The notes under the pieces were generated by a model. That model had not been told where the DNA came from. It saw nothing but the letters and a program-made list of their open reading frames with translations, and did not search any database. From Mycobacterium sp. IS-836 (GTDB lineage: Bacteria; Actinomycetota; Actinomycetes; Mycobacteriales; Mycobacteriaceae): 64,000 nt of DNA. Every line of letters starts with the position of its first letter. Within the stretch, counting starts at the first letter, position 1. Positions 16,997-24,690 of the stretch are shown in pieces. Both the position numbers and the translations under genes were made by a program. The stretch covers positions 46,594-110,593 of the forward strand of contig NZ_MBEU01000037.1 of assembly GCF_001954275.1 (NCBI RefSeq). The letters run 5' to 3'.

Positions 16997-17620
16997 TCGA
17001 TACGCCTCATCGCGCCGGTCGCTGCGATCACGCAGCACCGCCGACGGGTGCACGGTCGCAACCACGCTCGGTTCGGGGTCGAACTCCAGGTCACCCTCCG
17101 ATGGGAGTGCCACCACGTGGCCGCGCTCGGTGGAGACTCGAAACGACGGTCCCATCAGTGCCTGCGCGGCGGTCGCCCCGAGACACAGGATTATCTGGGG
17201 ACCCAGCGCCTCTATCTCCGCGATAAGCCACGGTCGGCACGCGACAACCTCGGTGCGACTGGGTTTCTGGTGTATCCGCCGCTTGCCGTCCTTGCGGGTG
17301 AACTTGAAATGTTTCACCGCGTTGGTCTGGTAGGTCATCCCCGCATCGATGTCGGCCTCGTCGAGCGCCCGGGCCAGCAATCGCCCCGCCGGACCGACGA
17401 ACGGCAAACCCGCGCGGTCCTCCTGGTCGCCCGGTTGCTCACCGACCAACATGATCGGCGCTCCGGGGGGCCCATGACCGAAGACCGTTTGGGTCGCGTC
17501 CTGAAAAAGCGTGCAGCCTCGGCAATGTTCGGCCGCCGACTTCAACGAGTCGAGGCGACGGTCCTCGGGCAAATAGCGCGCCGCGCTCGTCGTCTTCGTC
17601 GTGCGCTTCGTGGTGGTCAT
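16946..17620 (-). CDS. udgX: Uracil-DNA glycosylase UdgX (covalent type)
   Basis: A 224-residue family-4-like uracil-DNA glycosylase. GEQPGDQEDRAGLPFVGPAGRLLARAL is motif A with the water-coordinating residues, and ATVHPSAVLR is the distal His motif. HFKFTRKDGKRRIHQKPSRTEV contains the KRRIH loop that defines UdgX; in M. smegmatis UdgX the His of this loop makes a covalent bond with the abasic sugar and the enzyme stays attached. Cysteines for the 4Fe-4S cluster are visible in HCRGCTLF, VACRPWL and LCLGATA. A SigF-like promoter precedes the gene, with an inverted repeat at the predicted transcript start. It could limit uracil damage during stress or dormancy (inference). Confidence 0.95.
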   Translation of the reverse strand: MTTTKRTTKTTSAARYLPEDRRLDSLKSAAEHCRGCTLFQDATQTVFGHGPPGAPIMLVGEQPGDQEDRAGLPFVGPAGRLLARALDEADIDAGMTYQTNAVKHFKFTRKDGKRRIHQKPSRTEVVACRPWLIAEIEALGPQIILCLGATAAQALMGPSFRVSTERGHVVALPSEGDLEFDPEPSVVATVHPSAVLRDRSDRRDEAYRLFVDDLRSARAALVSG

Positions 17621-17650
17621 GGGGTGGCCTCAAGCGCCTCAGCGGGAGTA

Positions 17651-17675
17651 GCCCAGGGACGTCATGCCCCTGGGC
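17651..17675 (-). promoter_or_regulatory. Inverted repeat at the udgX transcript start
   Basis: GCCCAGGG and CCCTGGGC arms (8 bp, 9-nt spacer) lie just downstream of the SigF-like -10 box. It could be an operator or a 5'-UTR hairpin. It does not resemble the mycobacterial SOS box. Confidence 0.4.
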
Positions 17676-17701
17676 ATACCCCTGCGGTACCGCCCGAAAA
17701 C
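17676..17701 (-). promoter_or_regulatory. SigF-like promoter of udgX
   Basis: Minus strand GTTT-N16-GGGTAT, a full match to the consensus. The predicted start is near 17669, about 49 nt upstream of the udgX ATG. Confidence 0.65.
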
Positions 17702-17707
17702 TCCCCG

Positions 17708-17735
17708 CTAGCCCTTACCGACTAGCCCTTACCGA
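17708..17735. repeat. 14-bp perfect tandem duplication over the hemerythrin stop
   Basis: CTAGCCCTTACCGA occurs twice in succession. The second copy encodes the last codons and TAG stop of the hemerythrin-like gene; the first lies just past the stop and carries another TAG. Confidence 0.85.
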
Positions 17736-18282
17736 CGATGGCGTCGCGGGCCCGGTCCAGCATTGCCGCGAACGGACCCGCTACCAAGTTGGCCGCCTGC
17801 GACTCGACCCCGGCGTGCGGCCGGGTGGGTGCGATCGCCTCGGCGAGCTTGGCGGCGCGGCCCATGCTTTCGAGCTCGCGACTGCTCAATTCCTCGCCCA
17901 GCTTGGCGAACTCGTCGTTCTCCTCATGGTGCGCGTGATCGAGGACGGCGTCGCGGAGCTCGGTGAGCTCGCGGGTGAATTCCTCGCTGTCCACGTCGAG
18001 CTTTTCCAGCTTCTGCAGCACCGTCTTGGCTTCGTGCTCTTCCTCCAGCCGCTCGCCAACCACCGACTCCCCATCGGCAATCTTTCGTTTCGCCCGGGGG
18101 TGAACGATTTCCTCCTCGGCGGTTTCGTGGACGGCGAGCAGTTGCCGGAGTTCGACGAACGCCTTTTCCCGCGCCTCGCCGGACGCCGCAAGGGTTTTGG
18201 CGAAGAGCGACGTGATCTGCTCGTGCTGGCTGATGAGAAAGTCGACCACATCGGTGGGCGACGTAATGGCGTTCGGAGCCAT
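17722..18282 (-). CDS. Hemerythrin HHE-domain protein
   Basis: A 186-residue di-iron hemerythrin-like protein. Metal ligands are distributed as in HHE proteins: ISQHEQITSLF, LLAVHETAEEEIVHP, ERLEEEHEAKTVLQKLEKL and LRDAVLDHAHHEENDEFAKL. The C-terminal ~45 residues (RAAKLAEAIAPTRPHAGVESQAANLVAGPFAAMLDRARDA) are an extension typical of mycobacterial members. The ATG has a GGGGAGG site 7 nt upstream. The SigF-like promoter, divergent from that of the lipoprotein gene, is a full match. Mycobacterial hemerythrins have been linked to peroxide and antibiotic stress responses; the likely role is oxygen or peroxide sensing or scavenging. Confidence 0.92.
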   Translation of the reverse strand: MAPNAITSPTDVVDFLISQHEQITSLFAKTLAASGEAREKAFVELRQLLAVHETAEEEIVHPRAKRKIADGESVVGERLEEEHEAKTVLQKLEKLDVDSEEFTRELTELRDAVLDHAHHEENDEFAKLGEELSSRELESMGRAAKLAEAIAPTRPHAGVESQAANLVAGPFAAMLDRARDAIVGKG

Positions 18283-18362
18283 GATGTCCTCCCCTTGATT
18301 GTCTTGTCGCGTGATGTCGCGCTGTGTTGGGCGCGCGGGCTGTTTTGCGCGCTTCCCAGCGG

Positions 18363-18387
18363 CTACCCGGCAGCACTTTCACCAAAC
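18363..18387 (-). promoter_or_regulatory. SigF-like promoter of the hemerythrin gene
   Basis: Minus strand GTTT-N15-GGGTAG, about 75 nt upstream of the predicted 5' coding end at 18282. Confidence 0.6.
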
Positions 18388-18404
18388 GTTTCCCAGGTCA
18401 TCGG

Positions 18405-18429
18405 GTGTAGGGGCGCGGCGGCGGGGTAT
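18405..18429 (+). promoter_or_regulatory. SigF-like promoter of the lipoprotein gene
   Basis: GTGT-N15-GGGTAT, with one mismatch in the -35 box. The -10 box ends 9 nt before the ATG at 18439, so the leader would be at most a few nucleotides. Confidence 0.45.
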
Positions 18430-18438
18430 TTCATCGAC

Positions 18439-19485
18439 ATGGGCGATCACAGGTGCCTGCTCCGACGCTTGGCCGTCGCCGGCGCGGCGCTGATCGCGAC
18501 CGGATGTTCGACCCCGGGCACAACACTGGAGAGCGCTCCCGAGGTCCTGCTGTGGTCGGTGGGCGCCATGCTGCACCAGCCGGTGTGGTCGTATCGGACG
18601 CACGCCATGGTCGCGCTCACCGACGACAACCGGGTCGCCGAGGTCACGGGGGGCGCCCACGACCACGACGCCAAGACGCGGTTGTCCATGCCGATGGCGG
18701 TGGGGCGCAATCTCCAGATCAGTCAGAAAGACGACCGCATGGTATTCGTGCCGCAACCGGAGCGCGGCCGGGTCGCCGAGGTCGATCTTGAAAGTCTGCG
18801 CCAAGTCAAGGATTTCGACGCCGGACCGGCCCCGGCCTACCTCGCCGAAGACGCGGGCATGCGGGTGTTGCTTGCCCTGTCGGCAGACGGGAAGTCGGTG
18901 ACGCCGGTGGAGCAGTATGGCTTCCGCAAGCTAGCGACCGCCGGCGTCACCGGCGATCCCGCGGACACCATCGACGGCGCCAACCGTGGGCGCGAGATCG
19001 ACTACCACCTCTATGGCCCGTCGGGAATCCGCTACTACGAGGGCCCCTCGTCACCCCCCGAGGAGCAGGGTTCGCTGCACATGGACGCCACGGTCTCGGC
19101 GGGCGACGGTGCCAACGCCGAACGCACCTATATCGCAGGTCGCAACGACAGCACGCTTTATGCGATCGACGCGCGCCACGGCGAGAATGGGCTGGATGTG
19201 CTCGCCAGTGCCAAGCTGCCGTCGACGATCCGCGAACTCGGCACCGACGACAGCCGGATCTATGCCGCCACCGACCACGAGGTGGTGGTTCTCGAGACGG
19301 CGAGCTTCACCGGTTTCCCGGACGGGAAGATTCACGTGATCCGCGTCATCGACTACCGGGCCCATCTGCCCAGCGGCGCGGTCCAGTCGGCGCGCCTCTC
19401 GGGCATGGCGATCGGGCCCCACCGCGTATACCTCACACTGGCCGATGCGCCGTATGTGGTCAGCGTCGCCAAACCGCATCTGTGA
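18439..19485 (+). CDS. Exported lipoprotein, beta-propeller-like
   Basis: A 348-residue protein with a lipoprotein signal (RCLLRRLAVAGAALIATGCS; modified Cys near residue 23). The mature part has recurring blades of the type VAEVTGG..., RVAEVDLESLRQV, LLALSADGKSVTPV, TYIAGRNDSTLYAIDARHG, ESRIYAATDHEVVVLE-like and GMAIGPHRVYLTLADAPYVVSVA, which suggests a YVTN/WD-like beta-propeller anchored outside the membrane. No catalytic motif is recognised. ATG 18439 is chosen because the signal peptide begins there and a promoter-like element ends just upstream; the longer frame crosses the hemerythrin gene. The next gene follows after 23 nt. Confidence 0.8.
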   Translation: MGDHRCLLRRLAVAGAALIATGCSTPGTTLESAPEVLLWSVGAMLHQPVWSYRTHAMVALTDDNRVAEVTGGAHDHDAKTRLSMPMAVGRNLQISQKDDRMVFVPQPERGRVAEVDLESLRQVKDFDAGPAPAYLAEDAGMRVLLALSADGKSVTPVEQYGFRKLATAGVTGDPADTIDGANRGREIDYHLYGPSGIRYYEGPSSPPEEQGSLHMDATVSAGDGANAERTYIAGRNDSTLYAIDARHGENGLDVLASAKLPSTIRELGTDDSRIYAATDHEVVVLETASFTGFPDGKIHVIRVIDYRAHLPSGAVQSARLSGMAIGPHRVYLTLADAPYVVSVAKPHL

Positions 19486-19497
19486 GTAGGTGAGTAG
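19482..19497. repeat. 8-bp tandem duplication at a stop codon
   Basis: GTGAGTAG is repeated twice. The first copy carries the TGA stop of the lipoprotein gene. Confidence 0.6.
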
Positions 19498-19508
19498 AGG
19501 AGATACCG

Positions 19509-19871
19509 ATGAGCGCAACACAAAACCCCACTCGCACGGCGGTCGAGATCGACGATGACGTCGAATTGATCAGCGGACAGATCAAGGCGCTCAAGGAACT
19601 CGGCAAAAAGGACGACGAAGCGGCGATAAGCGAAGGACAGCGCTACGACTTCAGCATCAGGTGGGGCACAGTGCTGGCGGGCCGGCTGCGTCGGCTGGTG
19701 CACTATAGCTCGCTGGGCCGGCTCGACGACGCCGACGAGCGCAGATTCCGGGCCTTGTGCGACGAGCTGCGCGCGCTATCGCATCTGATCGATCGATTCC
19801 GCCTCGCTCAGCCGAATTTCACCGAGGCCGCGCCCGCAACGGCCAAGCGCTTCCGTCGTCGCTCTCGCTGA
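19509..19871 (+). CDS. Hypothetical protein of 120 residues
   Basis: Not assigned to a family. It is a charged, helical protein: VEIDDDVELISGQIKALKELGKKDDEAAISEGQRYDFSIRWGTVLAGRLRRL followed by a DADERRFRALCDELRALSHLIDRFRL helix and a basic tail ending RRRSR. It has an AGAGGAG ribosome site and lies 23 nt after the lipoprotein stop, so the two are probably one transcript. The last 53 bp overlap the end of the convergent Zn-ribbon-like gene. Confidence 0.7.
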   Translation: MSATQNPTRTAVEIDDDVELISGQIKALKELGKKDDEAAISEGQRYDFSIRWGTVLAGRLRRLVHYSSLGRLDDADERRFRALCDELRALSHLIDRFRLAQPNFTEAAPATAKRFRRRSR

Positions 19872-20160
19872 GAAAGTCCTTCTCGGGCAAGACAATTCCG
19901 GTCCGCGGTTTGGCGCAGTCGGGGTTCTGACAGGTCAGCGCGACCATATAGGCATCGGAATCCTCATCGAGAAATAGGAAGCCGAGATAGAAGGCGTGGC
20001 CGACGTCGAAGTTCTTCTCGCCGCAGGATTCGCAGTAACCGCCCTTGGCCGCTACCTGTTCGAGCACTCGCTCGCGAGAAGCGGGATCCAGGTCGAACAG
20101 CTCGGGGCGCACGTTATTGCGTGGAACGTCGTCGGCCGCGTTTTCCGTAGGCGCGCTCAT
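19819..20160 (-). CDS. Small Cys-rich (zinc-ribbon-like) protein in the Moco operon
   Basis: A 113-residue protein with two cysteine knuckles, GGYCESCGEKNFDVGHA and LTCQNPDCAKPRTG, likely one zinc ribbon. The region between them (FYLGFLFLDEDSDAYMVA) is beta-rich. The ATG at 20160 follows the stop of the molybdopterin-cytochrome gene by a single nucleotide (TGACATG), so translation is coupled. It is the third gene of a SigF-type operon. Possible roles are maturation or electron transfer for the Moco enzyme, but no specific family is recognised. Confidence 0.78.
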   Translation of the reverse strand: MSAPTENAADDVPRNNVRPELFDLDPASRERVLEQVAAKGGYCESCGEKNFDVGHAFYLGFLFLDEDSDAYMVALTCQNPDCAKPRTGIVLPEKDFLSESDDGSAWPLRARPR

Positions 20161-20161
20161 G

Positions 20162-21658
20162 TCAGATCTCCACGTCCTTGTCGTAATGGACGTTGTCTTC
20201 GCGCCAGCCGCCCAAACCGTAGCCGATGCCGCGATGGTCGTCGATGAACTCGATCTGGTAGATCCATTTCGCCATCTTGAAGCCCACCTGGGTCTCCACC
20301 CGTAACCGCAAGGGCGCACCGTGCTTGATGGGCAACGGCTTTCCGTTCATCTCATACGCCAGGATGGTTTGCGGCTTGTAGGCCAGCTCCAGGTCTATCA
20401 CCTCGTAGAACTGCCCCTCTCCCTCGGCGCTTGGCTCGTCGCGGCCGGTGTCCTGCATCGTCAGACAACACACGTATCGCGCCTGCGGAAGCGGCCGCAC
20501 CAGATCGGCGACCGAGGCCAGCGAAATCCCCTTCCACTCACCGATACTCGACCAGCCCTGCACGCAGTTGTGCAGCACGCGTTGACTTTCCGGCTCGGCA
20601 AGCGCGCGCAACGCGGCCAGGTCCAACGTCACCGGCCGTTCGACGAGTCCGCCGACCCGCAGCCGCCAGTCCACGAAGTTGTGCACCGCCATCACCTTGT
20701 AGGCGGGTGAACACGGCGGCTTGCCGTTGACTCGGTGCTCCTCCGAGAGCATCCGTTCCGGGTAGTTCTGTCGCGAGTCCAGCGGGCGCAACAGGATGAG
20801 CCGAGCGCGCGTCACCACCGCACCGAGTATGCGGCGAACCTGGACGGGGTTACGCAGACTCCAGACCGTCGCCGCCACATGGATGGCGACGATCACGCCG
20901 ATGATCACGAACGACAACACGACCGCCAACGTGAGATTGCGTACCGAGCCGAAGATCATCGCGGCGTTGAGTTGACCCCAGCCCCAGAAAAAGATCATCG
21001 ACAGGTGGACCGCGATGAAGATCAGGAACGCGACCAATCCGATGAAGTGCAGGCTGCGCGCCCATTGCCGTCCGCCGAGGAGCCGCACGAACCAGGGGAA
21101 TCGAGCCTCGATGGCCGGCGATTGCGCCGCGCCGGTGAGGATCTGGAACGGCGCCAGCAGGAAGATGACACCGGCGTAGGTGAGTTTCTGGATGGCGTCC
21201 AGGGGTTCGCCGGGCAGCAACGACGGCAGGTTGAACGTCACATAGGCGACGACGTCGTTCCACGCCTCCCCGAAGATCGACCACGAGTACGGCCAGTACC
21301 GGTGCCATTGGCCGGTTGCGAACAGCAAGATGTAGTACGAAAGCCCCACCAAAATCCACCCGATCACCGAGACGAAGTGCCAATGGCGGCCCATCCCGAG
21401 CTTTTTATGGCCGGGCAGCGCGATCAGCGAGCTGTAGTCCTCCTCCTCGTCGAGGGTGTCGTAGAGCTTGTCGGTCGGCATTTTCTTGGTGGTGAAGCGC
21501 GCCCATTCGGTCCCAGGCTTGCTGTCGTCGCGCCAGTACAGCTTGGGATGGGTGGACAGAATCTCGATGCCGCTGCGCAGCAGTAACGTCAGAAACAGGA
21601 CGTTGAGCCAATGATCGATGCGTAGCCACGCCGGGTAGTCGAGCACTGTGTCAGTCAT
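20162..21658 (-). CDS. Cytochrome b / sulfite-oxidase-fold molybdopterin oxidoreductase fusion
   Basis: A 498-residue membrane protein. The N-terminal ~300 residues are a di-heme cytochrome b561-like domain with several transmembrane helices: WLRIDHWLNVLFLTLLLRSG, GRHWHFVSVIGWILVGLSYY, VIFLLAPFQILTGAAQ, RSLHFIGLVAFLIFIAVHLS and VVLSFVIIGVIVAIHVA, with His residues placed as heme ligands. The C-terminal ~190 residues are a YedY/sulfite-oxidase-type molybdopterin domain with the Mo-ligating Cys in VLHNCVQGWSSIGEWKGISL, then GHGAPLRL-like and VGFKMAKWIYQIEF motifs. A single chain therefore combines what YedY and YedZ do as two proteins. ATG 21658 begins at MTDTV; longer upstream sequence is not membrane-like. 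Confidence 0.88.
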   Translation of the reverse strand: MTDTVLDYPAWLRIDHWLNVLFLTLLLRSGIEILSTHPKLYWRDDSKPGTEWARFTTKKMPTDKLYDTLDEEEDYSSLIALPGHKKLGMGRHWHFVSVIGWILVGLSYYILLFATGQWHRYWPYSWSIFGEAWNDVVAYVTFNLPSLLPGEPLDAIQKLTYAGVIFLLAPFQILTGAAQSPAIEARFPWFVRLLGGRQWARSLHFIGLVAFLIFIAVHLSMIFFWGWGQLNAAMIFGSVRNLTLAVVLSFVIIGVIVAIHVAATVWSLRNPVQVRRILGAVVTRARLILLRPLDSRQNYPERMLSEEHRVNGKPPCSPAYKVMAVHNFVDWRLRVGGLVERPVTLDLAALRALAEPESQRVLHNCVQGWSSIGEWKGISLASVADLVRPLPQARYVCCLTMQDTGRDEPSAEGEGQFYEVIDLELAYKPQTILAYEMNGKPLPIKHGAPLRLRVETQVGFKMAKWIYQIEFIDDHRGIGYGLGGWREDNVHYDKDVEI

Positions 21659-21666
21659 GTGCCCGC

Positions 21667-22116
21667 TCAGTCCTCCCAGTGCTGCCGTCGCGGATAGGCG
21701 ACGTTGATGCCCAGCAGCACCGATCCGTGCAATGCGATGAAGGCGCCCGCGAAGGCGAGCGTAAGCGTCGCCGGCGCGAAGTCCCACCTTCCGGTGACGG
21801 CAACCAGACCGGGCAGGCTTGCCATCCGGGTGCCGACGTCGACGGCGAGAACCGCGAACGCGAGCAAGCTACCCAAATACCAACCTGCCTGTGCCACACG
21901 AGGATTCCGCGCGTACCCGAGGCTGCCGGCAAACATCAGGCACAGCACGATCACCATGGCGGCGTACGCCTGAAAATAAGGCGGCAGCGCGTCTTGGCTG
22001 GTCCACACGTAGATGTGCATCGCAGCGATGCCGACCAGCAACAACGCGCCCAAGCCCGTTACGGCCCTGGGCAAATTAAACGCGACATATCCGCCCAGGC
22101 TGAGCACTCGAAACAT
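21667..22116 (-). CDS. Four-helix membrane protein of the Moco operon
   Basis: A 149-residue integral membrane protein with four predicted helices: VTGLGALLLVGIAAMHIYVW, YAAMVIVLCLMFAGSLGYA, WYLGSLLAFAVLAVDVG and TLTLAFAGAFIALHGSVLLGINV. It is probably an anchor or quinone-facing partner for the downstream cytochrome b-Moco enzyme, whose ATG lies 8 nt past this stop. ATG 22116 (MFRVLSLGG) is chosen; the longer frame has no credible start between the promoter and this ATG. First gene of a three-gene operon. Confidence 0.78.
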   Translation of the reverse strand: MFRVLSLGGYVAFNLPRAVTGLGALLLVGIAAMHIYVWTSQDALPPYFQAYAAMVIVLCLMFAGSLGYARNPRVAQAGWYLGSLLAFAVLAVDVGTRMASLPGLVAVTGRWDFAPATLTLAFAGAFIALHGSVLLGINVAYPRRQHWED

Positions 22117-22173
22117 CCGGCTTTGATGCCAACTTTCTGGCCATGTCTCGACAAGAAGGCCCACGATTCGCGC

Positions 22174-22198
22174 ATACCCCGCCGCCGCAGGCTCAAAC
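22174..22198 (-). promoter_or_regulatory. SigF-like promoter of the cytochrome b-Moco operon
   Basis: Minus strand GTTT-N15-GGGTAT, a full consensus match, about 58 nt upstream of the first ATG. Confidence 0.65.
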
Positions 22199-22438
22199 AG
22201 CGGCGCGCAGCCGGCGAAACGCGCTGGGCTGCTTGGAAAGTGACAGGATCCGGGTTGCGGTGGCATGGTTGCGCACTGACGCGGAGAGCCGTTGCGACGG
22301 TGGGCTTTTCACCGACGGGGAAGGCGGGGCGGGTGGCGCGGGGGGCCTCGTGGCGGGGTGACTTGGCCGTATGCCGGTTTCGGCGCAACATTGCCGGACA
22401 CGCCCCTACGGAACGGGGTTGACCTTAGGGTGTTTTGC

Positions 22439-24166
22439 ATGCTGACGGTGGGATCCGTGGTGGGCGGTTACCGCGTTGAGCGTGTCCTGGGCACCGGCGG
22501 GATGGGCGCGGTTTATCTGGCCGCTGACCCCGGCCTTCCGCGCCACATCGCGCTCAAGGTGCTCTCGGCCCAGCTGTCGCGCGACCCCGACTTCCGGGCG
22601 CGGTTCATCCGGGAGGCCGACATGGCGGCGGCCCTCGATCACCCCCAGATCGTGTCGGTGTACAACCGCGGGCAGACCGAGGACGGCCAGCTGTGGATCG
22701 CGATGCAGTTCGTCGACGGCACCGACGCCGATGCCGCGCTGCACGCGGGAACCATGAGCCCGCAACGCGTCGTGCACATCCTCGTCGAGGTGGCCAAGGC
22801 GCTCGACTTCGCGCATGCCCGCAACGTGGTGCACCGCGATGTCAAGCCCGCGAACTTTCTGCTTTCGGGGCCCATCGGTCCCGGCGAACGGGTCCTGCTC
22901 GGCGATTTCGGCGTGGCGCGCGCCCTCGACGACGTCGGCCTGACCGCGACGAATTCGGTGATGGCGACCGTCGCCTACGCCGCCCCGGAAGTGCTGTCGA
23001 ATTCGCCGATCGACGGCCGGATCGACATCTACTCCCTGGGCTGCACCATGTTTCGGTTGCTGACGGGCAAGACGCCGTTCCCGGATACCAACGGGGTGGC
23101 GGGGGTGATGGCGGCCCACCTGTTCGCCCCGCCGCCCCGGGTCACCGAGCCGATGCCCTGGCTGCCGGTCGCGCTCGACCACGTCGTCGCCACCGCGATG
23201 GCCAAGGATCCCGCGGCCCGCTTCCCCTCGGCCGGCGCACTGGCCGAAGCGGCGGCCGCGGCGTTGCACGATCGCCCGGTGAGTGCGCCGTTGCCGCCCG
23301 TGCCCAGCCGCGAGGTCCGCGCCTATCCGCGAACCGACTCTCCGGCACGACCGGGCTGGGAGAACGGCGGTCCGCGCACCATGACCCCCTGGCCCGGTCC
23401 GCCCGCCCGGCGGCGCCGGCGCACCCTGATGGCCCTCGCGCTGTCCGCGGTGGCGGTGCTCGTTGTCGGCACGGTCGCCGTCCTGGCCTGGCCCAACGAC
23501 TCGACCGAGAACCCCGGCGGCGCCTCCCGGTCGGGATCCGGGCCCCAGGCATCCGTGCCCGCTCTGGCCGACGGTCCGCCGGCAACCGATATCACCGCCG
23601 CGCAGCTACGGCCGATCCTGCTGACCACCGCGGAGATCGCGGGGGTCGCACACGGCGATACCGTCACCCTCGAGCGAGACGGCGCCGGCCTGCTCGACGA
23701 CGCCGCGACGATCGACAACCAGCAGTGCCTGCCGGCCTGGGCCCCCGCGCAACAATCCGTCTACGCGAACAGTGCCTACACCGGCGTGGCCGCGCAGGAG
23801 TTGCGTGCCATGTACCAAAAGGCGTGGCAAGACAGCATCACCCAGGCCGTCATCGCCTTCCCGTCCCAGGACAAGGGCGGGTTGTCGTATATCTCCCAAC
23901 GCGAGCAGTGGGGGCTGTGCGGTGGCAAAGCCGTCACGATCACCGCGCCCGGCGAGGGACCCCAGGTGTGGGAATTCGGCCAGCCGTTCACCACCTCCGG
24001 CGTCCTGACGATCTCGGCCGGCCTGCGCGGAGGCAACGCGTCCTGCCAGCACGGAATGATGGAGCGCGGCAACGTGATCATCGATATCGTCCAGTGCCAT
24101 GCCGGCGGCGGGGCCGACGTCGGCGCGCTCGTCACCGCGACGGCCGCGAAAGTGCCCCGGCAGTGA
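22439..24166 (+). CDS. PknH-like transmembrane Ser/Thr protein kinase
   Basis: A 575-residue receptor-type kinase. The kinase domain (about 10-275) has the glycine loop [34 protein letters not shown] and APEVLSN. A Pro-rich linker ([12 protein letters not shown]...) leads to one transmembrane helix near residue 330 ([23 protein letters not shown]). The outer ~230 residues are a PknH-type sensor domain with four Cys (NQQCLP, WGLCGG, ASCQH, VQCHAG), expected to form two disulfides. The start ATG 22439 is preferred because kinase homology begins at once. The three following genes encode exported or sensor proteins, one with the same sensor fold, so this is a signalling cluster. Confidence 0.92.
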   Translation: MLTVGSVVGGYRVERVLGTGGMGAVYLAADPGLPRHIALKVLSAQLSRDPDFRARFIREADMAAALDHPQIVSVYNRGQTEDGQLWIAMQFVDGTDADAALHAGTMSPQRVVHILVEVAKALDFAHARNVVHRDVKPANFLLSGPIGPGERVLLGDFGVARALDDVGLTATNSVMATVAYAAPEVLSNSPIDGRIDIYSLGCTMFRLLTGKTPFPDTNGVAGVMAAHLFAPPPRVTEPMPWLPVALDHVVATAMAKDPAARFPSAGALAEAAAAALHDRPVSAPLPPVPSREVRAYPRTDSPARPGWENGGPRTMTPWPGPPARRRRRTLMALALSAVAVLVVGTVAVLAWPNDSTENPGGASRSGSGPQASVPALADGPPATDITAAQLRPILLTTAEIAGVAHGDTVTLERDGAGLLDDAATIDNQQCLPAWAPAQQSVYANSAYTGVAAQELRAMYQKAWQDSITQAVIAFPSQDKGGLSYISQREQWGLCGGKAVTITAPGEGPQVWEFGQPFTTSGVLTISAGLRGGNASCQHGMMERGNVIIDIVQCHAGGGADVGALVTATAAKVPRQ

Positions 24167-24210
24167 CAGGCGCTTACTGGGGCGGGCCCTGTGACAGAGA
24201 GGTCGAATCC

Positions 24211-24690
24211 ATGACTGCATCGAATGCATCCGCGTCGATTCTCGCCACCGTGGGGGCCGCGCTGGCCGTCGCCGCAGTCACCGCCTCGTGTTCGAACGTC
24301 ATCGGCGGCACCCCGGTGGCCCAGCACGGCGGCGCTCCGATGGCGGCGCCCGCGCCCGCCCCCACCACCTCGCTCTCCGCATCGCCCTCCGCGGAAGATC
24401 AGGTCCGCCAGACGGTCATGGCGTTTCAAGATGCCTACAACACCCAGAACTGGGACGCCTACACCGAGCTGATGTGCTCGGCGATGCGGGCCCAATTCGT
24501 CGGGCCGGTAATGGGTTACGTGAAGAAGGGTCGCGCCGAAACGGGCCTTACCTCGGTCAAAAACATCTCGGTCGCCATCACCGGCGACACCGCCACGGCG
24601 ACGATGGACGCCCAGAACGAGGCCTTGGGCAGCCGCACGGTCAGCCTGCCCTTGAAACTCGAAGACGGCTGGAAGATCTGCAAAACATGA
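24211..24690 (+). CDS. Lipoprotein with NTF2/DUF4878-like domain
   Basis: A 159-residue protein with a lipoprotein-type signal (ASILATVGAALAVAAVTASCS; Cys near residue 27) and a Pro/Ala/Ser-rich linker. The globular part (QVRQTVMAFQDAYNTQNWDAYTELMCSAMRAQF ... VSLPLKLEDGWKICKT) has the pattern of NTF2-like/DUF4878 domains. It lies 44 nt after the kinase. Its stop overlaps the next ATG (ATGA), so the two are translationally coupled. A substrate or ligand-sensing role for the kinase is inference. Confidence 0.82.
   Translation: MTASNASASILATVGAALAVAAVTASCSNVIGGTPVAQHGGAPMAAPAPAPTTSLSASPSAEDQVRQTVMAFQDAYNTQNWDAYTELMCSAMRAQFVGPVMGYVKKGRAETGLTSVKNISVAITGDTATATMDAQNEALGSRTVSLPLKLEDGWKICKT

Noticed and set aside
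17651..17675. SOS (LexA) box before udgX
   Set aside because: The inverted repeat GCCCAGGG/CCCTGGGC does not match the TCGAAC...GTTCGA type of mycobacterial LexA sites.
17815..18438. N-terminal extension of the lipoprotein frame
   Set aside because: It overlaps the hemerythrin gene on the other strand; the signal peptide and promoter place the start at 18439.
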